Part shown: positions 39,737-49,425 of the stretch, piece after piece
Layout of the letters: each line of letters begins with the position of its first letter
Position numbering within the stretch: the stretch's first letter is position 1
DNA from: Vibrio sp. B1FLJ16
GTDB taxonomy: Bacteria; Pseudomonadota; Gammaproteobacteria; Enterobacterales; Vibrionaceae
Assembly: GCF_905175385.1 (NCBI RefSeq)
Contig: NZ_HG992749.1
Coordinates: forward strand, 124,001 to 188,000
Length of the DNA stretch: 64,000 bases
Direction: 5' to 3'
The notes under the pieces: generated by a model
Told to the model about the DNA's origin: nothing
Databases searched by the model: none
The model's input: the letters and a program-made list of their open reading frames with translations, nothing else
Program-made: the position numbers and the translations under genes

Positions 39737-41614
39737 ATGAAAAAACTGTCTTTGGCTTTAGCGCTTACGGGTGCCTTACTTATTGCTCCGTTTAGCTGGG
39801 CACAGTCTCTCTCTGCAACTACTCAGGAACCGCTGTTCCAACTGGATGACAAACTGGTTTTAGGCCGGGTGGAAAACGTGTATTACGATGATATTCCGGA
39901 GCTGAGTGGCGTCCCGTTTATGGGCAAGATTGATACCGGCGCAGATACCACTTCCATGCATGCTGAAAACATCCATGTGAGCAGCTCACATCCCCAGTTT
40001 AAGCATCTCAAAGATAAAGATCTGATGTGGGCGGTCATGAACGATTTGGGTGGCACAAAAACCAACTGGCGGGCCAAGAAATTTATACCTTATAAACTGA
40101 AGGTGACTTATTCACTTCTTCATCCGTATAGCGGGAAGCGTATAGAAATTGAGGATGACCTGGAAAGGATCAGCGCGATTAGAAGCCGGACGAGTTCTGA
40201 GCCAATTCTAAGGCCGAATGTGAAGTTACCTCTCTCAATCGCCGGACGTCAGGTCGACACAGAGGTCAACCTGACCGCACGTAAGCAATTTTCCGCGCCG
40301 ATCCTGATTGGTAAAACTTATCTGGAGGATAACGCCTGGGTATTTGCAGGATACGACTATCTGCAGCAACAACCCGGAGCGAAAATGATCGGCAAGCAAG
40401 AACTCGTCACCATTGAGGATGTTTCGTACAAGGTCAGTATTTCCACTAAGAGCCGCTACACCAATGCTCACGCACTAGATATCAAAGTGGATAAGAAAGC
40501 AGGAAAGGTCTCGTTTATCCTGGAAGGTGAAAATGGTAAGCGTCACCCGATGACACAACCGCTGATTCGTATGCTGAAAACTACTAAAGGTGAACGACCT
40601 CTGGTGTATTTGCCAGTGAAGGTGGCGGAGAATGAAACCCAGCACTGGCTGGTGTATCTGCGTGACCGTGGCCGGTTCGACTCTCAGCTTCGTTTGGGTA
40701 AAGACGTATTGAATCAGCATTTTGTCGTGGATACCGATAGAGAAAATTTGCTTGGTGGTATCGAAAAAAGCTTCAAGAGTGCATTGATGACTAAGCCTCT
40801 GGTGGTCTCTTCAGAAGAAACACTCAACATAGACGGTTATCAGCTATCCGCATACCCGACGTTTGCGGTGAAAACCCCGCTTTTACGGGTCAACGGTTTT
40901 GAGATGAGCGGACAAGGTAAGAAGGAGACCGTCACCTACTACTTGAATAATGAAGAGGGTAAAGAAGAAAAAATTACCAAGCCGGTTGTGAAAAAGTTAA
41001 AGGTGGGCGATATGGTGCGCCCAGTGGTAGAAGGTGATTTTTCTTATGGCACTCAGGAGAAGACACTGGAGTTCGCCATTGATGTTCTGGAGAACAACGA
41101 AACTGAACCATTCTTTGTCTTCGGACATGACATGGCCGCAGGTGGCGTGCTGTTTAACTCCCGCGCCGATCATCTTTTAGATGCCAAACCACTGTTCCGC
41201 GCAGGCCACATTGAAGTGGCAGACGTGGAAGGTATGTCTTTTCCCGTTAAGCTGGATACCGGTGCTGACGTAAGCTCGATTAGTGCAACGGATATTAAGC
41301 AGTTTGAAAAAGACGGCAAAGAGATGGTGAGTTTTACTTACGAAAATGACTATGGCGTGAAGACAGAGTTTACCCGTGAAGTGGTCAACGTTATGAAAAT
41401 CACGGCGAAAAAAGGCGAGAAAAAGAATGTCCGGCCTGTAGTGGAAATGCGTGTCAAACTCGGTGAGTTGGAGAAGAAAATTGAGGTTAATTTACAGGAT
41501 CGCGAACGCTTTAAATTCAGTATGATTCTGGGTAAAAACTTTTTAAAACATGGTGTACTGGTATCCAGCGACACTAATTATATCCTGACTGAAAAACTGG
41601 ATAATAAAAAATAA
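39737..41614 (+). CDS. Exported four-repeat retropepsin-like (Zn_protease-family) protein
   Basis: 625 residues, start supported by AAGGA. Signal peptide about 1-22 (ending SWAQS), so periplasmic. It is built from four repeats of about 150 residues; each ends with a segment like ILIGKTYLEDNAWV (about 190), RLGKDVLNQHFVV (about 320), FGHDMAAGGVLF (about 462) or MILGKNFLKHGVLV (about 597). The active-site DTGAD is present in repeat 1 (66-70) and repeat 4 (507-511); the equivalent places in repeats 2 and 3 have SISTKSRYTNAH and FAVKTPLLRVNGF. Members of the family are annotated as ATP-dependent zinc proteases, but nothing here shows an ATP or zinc site. The substrate is unknown. Confidence 0.75.
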   Translation: MKKLSLALALTGALLIAPFSWAQSLSATTQEPLFQLDDKLVLGRVENVYYDDIPELSGVPFMGKIDTGADTTSMHAENIHVSSSHPQFKHLKDKDLMWAVMNDLGGTKTNWRAKKFIPYKLKVTYSLLHPYSGKRIEIEDDLERISAIRSRTSSEPILRPNVKLPLSIAGRQVDTEVNLTARKQFSAPILIGKTYLEDNAWVFAGYDYLQQQPGAKMIGKQELVTIEDVSYKVSISTKSRYTNAHALDIKVDKKAGKVSFILEGENGKRHPMTQPLIRMLKTTKGERPLVYLPVKVAENETQHWLVYLRDRGRFDSQLRLGKDVLNQHFVVDTDRENLLGGIEKSFKSALMTKPLVVSSEETLNIDGYQLSAYPTFAVKTPLLRVNGFEMSGQGKKETVTYYLNNEEGKEEKITKPVVKKLKVGDMVRPVVEGDFSYGTQEKTLEFAIDVLENNETEPFFVFGHDMAAGGVLFNSRADHLLDAKPLFRAGHIEVADVEGMSFPVKLDTGADVSSISATDIKQFEKDGKEMVSFTYENDYGVKTEFTREVVNVMKITAKKGEKKNVRPVVEMRVKLGELEKKIEVNLQDRERFKFSMILGKNFLKHGVLVSSDTNYILTEKLDNKK

Positions 41615-41629
41615 CGCGCAATAAAACAG

Positions 41630-41666
41630 CCAAAGTGGCTCTGTGTATCACGCCACTCTGGTTTTT
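41630..41666 (+). terminator. Terminator after the retropepsin-like gene
   Basis: Stem CCAAAGTGGC / GCCACTCTGG, broken by a two-base mismatch, with an 11-base loop and then TTTTT. Lies 15 bases past the stop codon and upstream of greB. Confidence 0.65.
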
Positions 41667-41756
41667 GGGTAGACTGGCTTTTGGGTATAATTCCGGGCTT
41701 CGTATCGGGAATGACAACCAGACCACAACCACTTGTCCACCGGAAAAGGAAAGCAA

Positions 41757-42239
41757 TTGAAAACCAAGCTGATTACACGTGAAGGTTATAACAAACTCAA
41801 ACAAGAGCATGATTATCTCTGGAATGAACAACGCCCGGAAATTACAAAAATTGTCACCTGGGCTGCCAGTCTGGGAGACAGATCTGAAAATGCAGATTAC
41901 ACCTTCAATAAACGATTGTTGCGTCAGATTGATCGCCGAGTTCGTTTCCTCAGAAAGTTTTTACCGGAAGTCACCATTGTCGATTACTCTCCTCAGCAGG
42001 AAGGGAAAGTCTTTTTTGGTGCCTGGGTTGAGATAGAGAATGAAGCGGGTGACGTGAAGAAGTTCCGTATTGTCGGGCCGGAAGAGATCTATGGCGATGC
42101 TAAAGACTATATCTCGATCGACTCCCCGATGGCGCGCGCGATGCTCAAAAAACAGGTTGATGAAGAGTTCACGGTTAAGACGCCAGAGGGCGATAAAGAG
42201 TGGTTCATCAACTCAATTGAGTACAACTTAACTCACTAA
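41757..42239 (+). CDS. greB: Transcription elongation factor GreB
   Basis: 160 residues. Binds the RNA polymerase secondary channel and stimulates cleavage of backtracked RNA. The start is the TTG at 41757, with AAAAGGA six bases upstream, giving KTKLITREGYNKLKQEH as in other GreB proteins; a TTG at 41733 would add eight residues. The N-terminal coiled coil contains the tip acid residues (SLGDRSENADYTFNK), followed by the C-terminal FKBP-like domain (FFGAWVEIENEAGD to GDKEWFINSIEY). Confidence 0.95.
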   Translation: MKTKLITREGYNKLKQEHDYLWNEQRPEITKIVTWAASLGDRSENADYTFNKRLLRQIDRRVRFLRKFLPEVTIVDYSPQQEGKVFFGAWVEIENEAGDVKKFRIVGPEEIYGDAKDYISIDSPMARAMLKKQVDEEFTVKTPEGDKEWFINSIEYNLTH

Positions 42240-42347
42240 AAAACCTGAAAAGTACCGCTAAGATAAAAAGAGTAACAATTTGCTCAAGCACGTTTGCAGA
42301 AACAGTGATACATTTTCGACAACAGATGCTTCTGAAAGGATGTTTCA

Positions 42348-43067
42348 ATGCAGGAAAATCATAAAATATTAGTGGTTGATGACGATGCTCGTTTACGTGC
42401 TCTATTGGAGCGTTACCTTTCTGAGCAGGGGTTTCAGGTTCGTAGTGTAGCTAATGGCGAACAGATGGATCGCTTACTGACGCGTGAAAATTTTCACCTG
42501 ATGGTACTCGATCTGATGTTACCGGGAGAAGATGGCTTGTCCATTTGCCGCCGCTTACGTCATGCCAACAACATGTTGCCTATTCTGATGCTGACTGCAA
42601 AAGGTGACGAGGTTGACCGTATTGTCGGTTTAGAAGTGGGCGCAGATGATTACCTGCCAAAACCATTTAACCCGCGTGAGCTGCTTGCACGTATTAAAGC
42701 GGTATTACGCCGCCAGACGATAGAGCTGCCGGGTGCTCCAAGTACCGAAGAAAAAGTGGTTGAGTTTGGTGAGTTCCGCCTTAACCTCGGAACACGAGAA
42801 ATGTTCCGCGGCGATGAAGCGATGCCGTTAACCTCCGGTGAGTTTGCGGTTCTTAAAGCACTGGTTACCAATGCTCGTGAGCCAATGTCGCGCGACAAAC
42901 TGATGAACATGGCACGTGGCCGTGAATATTCAGCGATGGAACGTTCTATCGACGTACAGATCTCCCGCCTGCGTCGTATGCTGGAAGATGACCCGAGCAA
43001 ACCACGCTACATACAAACGGTGTGGGGCTTAGGTTACGTGTTTGTCCCTGACGGCAAAGAAGCGTAA
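42348..43067 (+). CDS. ompR: Two-component response regulator OmpR
   Basis: 239 residues. Osmolarity/pH response regulator for porin and other envelope genes. Receiver domain with phospho-acceptor D55 (VLDLMLPGEDG) and the DD pair at 11-12; C-terminal winged-helix DNA-binding domain about 135-235 (LTSGEFAVLKALVTNAREPMSR and RSIDVQISRLRRMLEDD). envZ follows 95 bases later; in many enteric bacteria these two genes touch or overlap, so the wider gap is a difference. Confidence 0.96.
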   Translation: MQENHKILVVDDDARLRALLERYLSEQGFQVRSVANGEQMDRLLTRENFHLMVLDLMLPGEDGLSICRRLRHANNMLPILMLTAKGDEVDRIVGLEVGADDYLPKPFNPRELLARIKAVLRRQTIELPGAPSTEEKVVEFGEFRLNLGTREMFRGDEAMPLTSGEFAVLKALVTNAREPMSRDKLMNMARGREYSAMERSIDVQISRLRRMLEDDPSKPRYIQTVWGLGYVFVPDGKEA

Positions 43068-43162
43068 TCCGTTCATCCTTAACTCCAGTTATTCCGTCCT
43101 CAACCCTCCTGTCGAGGGCGGAAAACTCACTATCAGGAGCCTTCTCCGACTAGGAACTTTTC

Positions 43163-44455
43163 ATGCGAATCCAAAGTTCACTCACCCAATCTATTCTTCT
43201 GTTTATCTCTTTGCTTCTCGCCAGCCAGGTCTTCTCTTATTACGCCGTTTTCAACTACGCCCTGATGCCGAGTCTGCAGCAGTTCAATAAGATTCTTGCC
43301 CATGAACTGAATCTGGTTCTCGATGCAGAGGGAGAACTGAAATCTGAGGCACCACTGCGACGCCAGTTGTTGGAACGCCTGGGTGTGACGGTTCACAGTA
43401 TCGACAGCGAAAAAGCAGAAGAGTTTAACCATGCTATGACGATCGATCTGATGTCGGAAGAGATGACCCAGGAACTGGATTCTCCGACAGAAGTACGCCT
43501 GATGTTAGGCAGTGACAGTTACATCTTGTGGATGCACATCGATCAGATGCCTAACTCGATTATCCGAATCCCGCTTTCTGAGCTGCAGGAAGAAGATTTC
43601 GCACCGCTGTTCCGTAACAGCCTAATTATGGCGCTGCTGATTATCGCCGGTGGCTGGTTATTTATCCGCTTACAAAACCGCCCGTTAGTTGCCCTGGAGA
43701 AGGCGGCTAAAGGCGTGGGGCGGGGCGAGATTCCACCACCTTTACCAGAGAAAGGTGCGATTGAAATTCGTTCTGTAACGCGGGCGTTTAATCAGATGTC
43801 GAAAGGTATTCAGGAGTTAGAAGAGGATCGCGCACTGCTGATGGCGGGTATCAGTCATGATTTGCGTACACCACTGACCCGAATTCGTCTAGCAACGGAA
43901 ATGATGTCACCAGAGGACAGCTATCTCGCGGAAGGCATCATCAGTGATACAGAAGAGTGTAACGAAATCATCAGCCAGTTTATGGATTATCTCAAACCGG
44001 TGAATAACCAGACATTTGAAGCCGTGTATCTCAATGACATCGCTCGTGATGTAGCCAGCGCAGAGGGTGGCTATGAGCAGGAAATTGAGACGCAAATAGA
44101 AGAATCGATCAAACCGGCATTAGGTAACCCGATCGCGATAAAACGCGCGGTGACCAATTTAGTGGTTAATGCGGTTCGTTACGGAAATGGATGGATTAAA
44201 GTCTCGACGGGGATGACGGCAGATAATCAGCTGGTCTGGGTAACCGTTGAAGATAACGGACCTGGGATTGAACCGGGGCAGATCGGTAAACTGTTTGAAC
44301 CGTTTACGCGGGGTGACACCGCCCGTGGCAGTGAGGGCACCGGACTTGGTCTGGCAATCGTTAAGCGAATTGTCAGCCAGCATTCAGGTTCGGTGGTGAT
44401 GCGCAACCGCAGTGAAGGTGGCTTGATCGTACAAATCAGTTTCCCGACTAAGTGA
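43163..44455 (+). CDS. envZ: Osmosensor histidine kinase EnvZ
   Basis: 430 residues. Inner-membrane partner of OmpR. Transmembrane helices at about 8-30 and 152-170 flank a periplasmic domain, followed by HAMP (about 170-222) and the phospho-acceptor H232 in [19 protein letters not shown]. HATPase boxes follow: [32 protein letters not shown]. The ATG is at 43163. A strong terminator follows. Confidence 0.95.
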   Translation: MRIQSSLTQSILLFISLLLASQVFSYYAVFNYALMPSLQQFNKILAHELNLVLDAEGELKSEAPLRRQLLERLGVTVHSIDSEKAEEFNHAMTIDLMSEEMTQELDSPTEVRLMLGSDSYILWMHIDQMPNSIIRIPLSELQEEDFAPLFRNSLIMALLIIAGGWLFIRLQNRPLVALEKAAKGVGRGEIPPPLPEKGAIEIRSVTRAFNQMSKGIQELEEDRALLMAGISHDLRTPLTRIRLATEMMSPEDSYLAEGIISDTEECNEIISQFMDYLKPVNNQTFEAVYLNDIARDVASAEGGYEQEIETQIEESIKPALGNPIAIKRAVTNLVVNAVRYGNGWIKVSTGMTADNQLVWVTVEDNGPGIEPGQIGKLFEPFTRGDTARGSEGTGLGLAIVKRIVSQHSGSVVMRNRSEGGLIVQISFPTK

Positions 44456-44487
44456 GTTTGCCAACTTAGATAATCACCGATACAAAT

Positions 44488-44522
44488 AAAAAGCCCGACC
44501 TCAGCTTTGAGGTCGGGCTTTG
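44488..44522. terminator. Bidirectional terminator between envZ and purine permease
   Basis: Perfect stem AAAGCCCGACCTCA / TGAGGTCGGGCTTT with loop GCTT; A-run left, T-run right. The genes converge on it. Confidence 0.92.
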
Positions 44523-44540
44523 TCTTATCCTATGATCAGT

Positions 44541-45929
44541 TTAGGATTCTTTAACTTCCTGAGTAGCAAGTTCTTCGTCTGCCAGTTTTTCAGGTAACAG
44601 CAGGTTAAGGATGATCGCCGTGATACCACCGGCAGCCACACCAGTTGAGAAAATACTCTTAATAAACTCCGGCATGAACTGCAGAATCTCTGGTTTCTGA
44701 GCAATACCCAGACCCATAGAAAATGATAGCGCCATGATAAGAATGGCACGGCGGTCTAGCTCCACACGAGAGATAATACGTACACCTGCTGCTGCAATCG
44801 TACCGAACATCACGATCGTTGCGCCGCCAAGCACAGGTTCAGGAATAAGCTGTACGAAGCTCGCCACACCCGGGAATAAGCCAAGTACAACCAGCATGCC
44901 AGAGATGAAATAACCAACGTAGCGGCTTGCTACGCCTGTCAGCATAATGATGCCGTTGTTCTGGCTGAACGTAGAGTTTGGAAAGCTGTTAAAGATAGCA
45001 GCAATAGCAGAGTTCAGGCCGTCTGCCAAAACGCCGCCTTTGATACGTTTCATGTAAACCGGTCCTTTTACCGGTTCGCCTGATACTTCTGATGTTGCGG
45101 TAATATCACCAATGGCTTCCAGCGCGGTAATAAAGAAAATCAGTACCAGCGGGATAAACAGTGACCAGTCAAAAGATAAACCAAACTGCATTGGTATAGG
45201 CAGTGCAACCAGATTGGTTTCACTCAGTTTTGATGTGTCTACCATGCCCATAAAGTACGCCATTACATAGCCAACCAGCATAGCAATCACTATAGAAGCT
45301 ACGCGTATGTACGGATTGTTAGAGCGGTTCAGAATTACAATTAAGCCAAGTACGGTTCCTGCCAGCGCAAGCTTGTCCAGACTGCCGAACGTGCCGTCAC
45401 CCATCGCGGCGTAGCCTCCGCCCACAGAGACCAAGCCGACCTGAATCAGTGTCAGACCAATCAGAGTGACTACGATACCTGACACCAGCGGGGTAATGAT
45501 GCGGCGCGCGTGCTCAAGGACTCGGGAAAGCAGAATCTCCGCGAATGAGGCGACCAGAATGGTACCGAATATCGCCGCCATCATGGTACTGATGTCTGCT
45601 CCGCCGGCTTTTAAGGATAAACCGGCACCAATGATTGGACCCAAAAAGTTAAAGCTGGTGCCTTGTACGGACAGCAGCCCGGAACCAACCGGACCAAAGG
45701 TGCGGATCTGAATAAAGGAAGAGACCCCTGATGCAAACAGAGACATGCTGATGATGGTATTGGTCTGATCTGCCGGAACACCTAAAGACTGACAGATGAT
45801 CAATGAGGGAGTGATAACGGCAACGAACATCGCCATCAGGTGCTGAACGGCTGCAAAAATCGTTTGTGGCAGTGGTGGACGATCATTTAACTGATAGACC
45901 AGTTCCGAAGGTCGGTTTGAAGTTGTCAT
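44541..45929 (-). CDS. Xanthine/uracil permease, NCS2 family (XanP-like)
   Basis: 462 residues, inner-membrane nucleobase:proton symporter with about 12-14 transmembrane helices. Family signatures: LQ-like N-terminus then [22 protein letters not shown], the [10 protein letters not shown] motif, and the conserved [19 protein letters not shown] substrate loop. [23 protein letters not shown] is the usual signature of the xanthine/urate branch as I recall, so purine transport is more likely than uracil. A PurR-like operator lies 167 bases upstream of the start, in agreement with purine control. Exact substrate not certain. Confidence 0.85.
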   Translation of the reverse strand: MTTSNRPSELVYQLNDRPPLPQTIFAAVQHLMAMFVAVITPSLIICQSLGVPADQTNTIISMSLFASGVSSFIQIRTFGPVGSGLLSVQGTSFNFLGPIIGAGLSLKAGGADISTMMAAIFGTILVASFAEILLSRVLEHARRIITPLVSGIVVTLIGLTLIQVGLVSVGGGYAAMGDGTFGSLDKLALAGTVLGLIVILNRSNNPYIRVASIVIAMLVGYVMAYFMGMVDTSKLSETNLVALPIPMQFGLSFDWSLFIPLVLIFFITALEAIGDITATSEVSGEPVKGPVYMKRIKGGVLADGLNSAIAAIFNSFPNSTFSQNNGIIMLTGVASRYVGYFISGMLVVLGLFPGVASFVQLIPEPVLGGATIVMFGTIAAAGVRIISRVELDRRAILIMALSFSMGLGIAQKPEILQFMPEFIKSIFSTGVAAGGITAIILNLLLPEKLADEELATQEVKES

Positions 45930-46095
45930 GTTTTTCTCGCTTGTCGCAATGTTTCTTCCCCAGAGCTCGCTGAATGGGAGGTCTGGACGGAGCTGATGTT
46001 TTGATCTGTGATTGCTGTTAATCAGTGTCAGCTCAGGTTGGTTGGGGTCAACAGACCCTAAAAGTTGTGCGCGATTATAGAGTGATTTAACTAAA

Positions 46096-46111
46096 AAGCA
46101 AACGATTGCTT
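46096..46111. promoter_or_regulatory. PurR-like operator upstream of the purine permease
   Basis: Sequence AAGCAAACGATTGCTT matches the PurR consensus ACGCAAACGTTTGCGT at 13 of 16 positions, including the central CG. It lies between the permease (start 45929) and recG, and would repress the permease when hypoxanthine or guanine is plentiful. Confidence 0.7.
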
Positions 46112-46176
46112 CTTGCGGAAATAAATGGCGATAACTCTGTTTTTTTCGCCATTTTATTTATTAAACTTTGGGGGGA

Positions 46177-48258
46177 CTATGCCTTGGAATAAATGTCACG
46201 CTCACCTAACCAACGGTCAATAATGGCAGTCGCGTTCGAAGGGTAATTGTCATGAATGTGGCGCGCAATGCGCTGAACTTCGGGAATTAAGCGCTGATCT
46301 CTGACTAAGTCGGCAATCTTAAAATCAGCCAGACCAGTTTGCTTGGTACCTAATAACTCACCAGGACCACGTATTTCTAAATCTTTCTGTGCGATAACAA
46401 AACCGTCATTGCTTTCACGCAGTACCCCGAGACGTTTTTGGGCTGTTTTCGACAGTGGCGAGTGGTAGAGCAAAACACAGTGGCTGGCGACAGAGCCTCG
46501 TCCTACACGGCCTCTTAGCTGGTGCAGCTGAGCCAGACCCAGTCGTTCTGGGTTTTCGATGATCATCAGGCTAGAGTTCGGTACGTCTACGCCAACCTCT
46601 ATCACGGTTGTTGCGACCAGCAGGTGGAGCTTGTTGTCTTTAAAGTCCTGCATTACCGCCTGTTTTTCCGTCGGTTTCATGCGGCCGTGAACCAGGCCAA
46701 TTTTCACATCAGGCAGTTTGCGCTGCAGCTCTTCCGCAGTATCGGCGGCGGCTTGCGCTTCTAGCACTTCTGATTCATCAATCAGGGTACACACCCAGTA
46801 AGCCTGTTTGCCTTCGTTAAGACAGGCGTGACGAACACGTTCAACAATGTCATCGCGTTTAGTATCTGGAATCGCGACGGTCTGAATCGGCGTTCGTCCC
46901 GGTGGTAGCTCGTCAATCACCGAGGTTTCTAAATCTGCATAGGCGGTCATAGCTAAAGTGCGCGGAATAGGCGTGGCGGTCATGATCAACTGATGCGGAT
47001 AAGCGCCTTGCTTAGCGCCTTTTTCGCGCAGCTCTAAGCGCTGGTGGACACCAAAACGGTGTTGTTCATCGATAATGACCAGTGCCAGGTGATGAAATTC
47101 GACATGTTCCTGAAACAGCGCGTGAGTACCCACTACCATCTGCGCCTCACCACTGGCAATACGTGCGAGTTCTGTTTCTTTGGCTTTACCTTTTAGTTTG
47201 CCCGCCAACCAGCCGACCTGAATGCCCATAGCTTCGAACCAGTTGGCAAAATTAATCGCGTGCTGCTCAGCAAGAAGCTCGGTTGGTGCCATGAGTGCTA
47301 CTTGATAACCGTGTTCAATCGCCCGGACGGCAGCTAATGCCGCAACCAGCGTTTTACCTGAACCCACATCGCCCTGGACAAGACGCATCATCGGATGTGG
47401 TTTTTCGAGATCGCTTTCAATCTCTTTCACTACCCGTGACTGGGCATTAGTCGGTGAGAATGGCAGTTGTGCCAGCAGTTGGTTTTTCAGTTTTTCACAC
47501 TGGGAAAGGGGCAAGGCAATGTCTTGTTGCCCTTTACTGCGCACCGCCAGCATAGAGAGGTTTTGCGCTAGCAGTTCTTCCATTATCAGGCGAATTTGTG
47601 CCGGGTGTTTACCTTCATCAAACTCATCCAGATTAATGGTTGGCGGCGGCCTGTGAATAGTATGCAGCGCCTGCGACATGGTGATTTGATGATTGTACAA
47701 TCCGGACGGCAACAACTCTTGCACTGCGGCTTTATCAAGTAACGTCAGTGCCTGCTCAGTGAGGTTACGCAGCGTGATTTGCCTTAGCCCATCTGTCGTT
47801 GGGTAAACGGGAGTCAGGTTTTGTTCGACGTCGGGCTTTTGCTCGCCGACGCAAAACTTGTAATCAGGATGAACGATTTCCAGCCCAACCCCGCCACGTT
47901 TTACTTCTCCGTAAGCGTGTACTAACTTACCTTGAGCAAAGTTGTTCTTCATGCCTGCGGTAAAGTTAAAAAAACGCAGCGTGATGGTGCCATTACCGTC
48001 GCTGATTTTTACCGTCAGCATCTTGCGCTTACCGAAGATGGTATCTACCGCCATGACCTTACCTTGAACGGCAGCCCAGAGACCAGCATGCAGTTTGGCG
48101 ATAGGGTAAATACGAGTACGATCTTCGTAGCGGAGAGGAAGATGGAACAATAAATCCTGAACCGAGTGCAAGCCAACTTTGGCAAGTTTTTCTGCGACTT
48201 TAGCGCCAACCCCGGAAAGTGAGGATAATGGAACAGCAGATAACAGTTGGGCAGACAT
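46177..48258 (-). CDS. recG: ATP-dependent DNA helicase RecG
   Basis: 693 residues. Double-strand DNA translocase that remodels stalled forks and branched DNA. N-terminal wedge/OB domain (about 1-155), then helicase domains with Walker A QGDVGSGKT (about 295), DEQHR box (IIDEQHRFG), TATPIPRT and the C-terminal motifs (EVGVDVPNSSLMIIENPERLGLAQLHQLRGRVGR). It is the last gene of the gmk-rpoZ-spoT-trmH-recG block, but is separated from trmH by a 364-base inverted-repeat element. Confidence 0.97.
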   Translation of the reverse strand: MSAQLLSAVPLSSLSGVGAKVAEKLAKVGLHSVQDLLFHLPLRYEDRTRIYPIAKLHAGLWAAVQGKVMAVDTIFGKRKMLTVKISDGNGTITLRFFNFTAGMKNNFAQGKLVHAYGEVKRGGVGLEIVHPDYKFCVGEQKPDVEQNLTPVYPTTDGLRQITLRNLTEQALTLLDKAAVQELLPSGLYNHQITMSQALHTIHRPPPTINLDEFDEGKHPAQIRLIMEELLAQNLSMLAVRSKGQQDIALPLSQCEKLKNQLLAQLPFSPTNAQSRVVKEIESDLEKPHPMMRLVQGDVGSGKTLVAALAAVRAIEHGYQVALMAPTELLAEQHAINFANWFEAMGIQVGWLAGKLKGKAKETELARIASGEAQMVVGTHALFQEHVEFHHLALVIIDEQHRFGVHQRLELREKGAKQGAYPHQLIMTATPIPRTLAMTAYADLETSVIDELPPGRTPIQTVAIPDTKRDDIVERVRHACLNEGKQAYWVCTLIDESEVLEAQAAADTAEELQRKLPDVKIGLVHGRMKPTEKQAVMQDFKDNKLHLLVATTVIEVGVDVPNSSLMIIENPERLGLAQLHQLRGRVGRGSVASHCVLLYHSPLSKTAQKRLGVLRESNDGFVIAQKDLEIRGPGELLGTKQTGLADFKIADLVRDQRLIPEVQRIARHIHDNYPSNATAIIDRWLGERDIYSKA

Positions 48259-48693
48259 AGCAGGCTCAGGAAAATGGTTAACATTGCAGTATGTTAACCA
48301 CTGAGCTGTGTTTTTGTACAGGAATAAATAAAGATCCTAGGGTAAAGAAGGTCCTAGGTCCTAGAAAAAGACTAGGAATACGGAGCGCTTCGCTTACGGA
48401 TTACAGAGCTCAATGGTTAAAATTCGTCATTCTGGACAGCGACGAAGGAGCGTGATTCAGAATCTACTTTCCGCGAGTACTGGTGCTTAAGGCGTTAGCT
48501 TCGCTTCTGCATTAGTTGTACGTAGATTCCTGATGTCGCTATGGCTCCTCGGAATGACGGAAAAGGAGGCTGAATACGGAAAGCGAACATTCGGTAGTCT
48601 GTATTCCCAAAAAGCAAATATAACAATCTACGTTTATCGCTTTATTTCCAACAAGCTCCCCCTAGGATCTAGGGCCTTTCTTTTACCTAGAAC
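48259..48693. other. Gap between recG and trmH (435 bases)
   Basis: Filled by the nested inverted-repeat element (48333-48696) and about 75 bases of A/T-rich sequence on the recG side (48259-48332), in which recG's own promoter could lie. Nothing else was seen. Confidence 0.6.
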
Positions 48694-48696
48694 CTA
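48333..48696. mobile_element. Nested inverted-repeat element providing the trmH stop codon
   Basis: About 364 bases of three nested inverted repeats. Outer pair 48337-48364 and 48662-48690, rich in CTAG (CTAGG...GGTCCTAG). Middle pair 48375-48406 and 48570-48607 (GGAATAC... / ...GTATTCC). Inner pair 48425-48467 and 48522-48559 (CGTCATTC...AATCTAC / GTAGATT...GAATGACG). There is no coding frame of credible size and no transposase. On the minus strand the outer right arm and its flank include the TAG that ends trmH. No target duplication found. Confidence 0.65.
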
Positions 48697-49377
48697 TTTT
48701 TGCTGCATCTCTTTCCACCATGCTTCATCTGCGACGATTTGACCTTCGTCGTCCAGTGATGGGTAGGCGAGGCCTTTGCGTTTGGCCACTTTGGCTAGAA
48801 CTGGATGTCCGCGTTCAAATAGGATTCGGTTGATGGTTTCTTCTGGCAAAGCGCTTTCTTCACGCTCATACATGCCAGCCGCTTCGCGCTGACGCTGAGC
48901 TTCATAAAGAATTACCGCACTGGCGACAGAAACATTAAGCGACTGCACCATGCCAATCATCGGGATGATGATGTCTTGATCGGCGAGCCGTTTCGCTTGT
49001 TCAGAAGCACCTACTTTTTCGCTGCCTAATATGATTGCAGTTGGTTTGGTGTAGTCAATGTCACGAAAATCGACCGCTTTCTCCGACAGGTTTGTCACCA
49101 GTACCTGCATGCCCTGCGCTTTAAGTTCGGTAATGGCGGCTTCAATTGAGTCGTGAGTGTCAACTTCTACCCAGTTACGTGCGCCCGCTGAAGTGTGGCT
49201 TAGGGTGCGCATCTTATCTGGCCAAATCGCGTGGACTTTATGCAGGCCGGTAGCATCGGCAGTACGGATAACCGCAGAGACATTGTTGGGTTTGTGGACT
49301 TCTTCAAGGCATAACGTCAGATCAGTCTGGCGAGCTTTGAGGACTTGGTGGATACGGTTGTAGCGTTCTAAATTCAT
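48694..49377 (-). CDS. trmH: tRNA (guanosine(18)-2'-O)-methyltransferase TrmH
   Basis: 227 residues. SPOUT-class enzyme that methylates the ribose of G18 in many tRNAs. N-terminal MNLERYNRIHQVLKARQTDLTLCLEEVHKPNN, SAM-binding knot with NLSEKAVDFRDIDYTKPTAIILGSEKVGASEQA and PMIGMVQSLNVSVASAVILYE, as in SpoU/TrmH. The C-terminal tail (WWKEMQQK) ends at the edge of the nested inverted-repeat element, and its stop codon is part of it. spoT lies upstream. Confidence 0.95.
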   Translation of the reverse strand: MNLERYNRIHQVLKARQTDLTLCLEEVHKPNNVSAVIRTADATGLHKVHAIWPDKMRTLSHTSAGARNWVEVDTHDSIEAAITELKAQGMQVLVTNLSEKAVDFRDIDYTKPTAIILGSEKVGASEQAKRLADQDIIIPMIGMVQSLNVSVASAVILYEAQRQREAAGMYEREESALPEETINRILFERGHPVLAKVAKRKGLAYPSLDDEGQIVADEAWWKEMQQK

Positions 49378-49425
49378 CTTTGTTTAACTATAAAAAAATC
49401 GCCACCTTGTAGGTGGCGATGAGTG

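Noticed and set aside
48533..48742. Plus-strand open frame inside the nested repeat element
   Set aside because: It runs through inverted repeats and into the end of trmH on the other strand, with no coding character.
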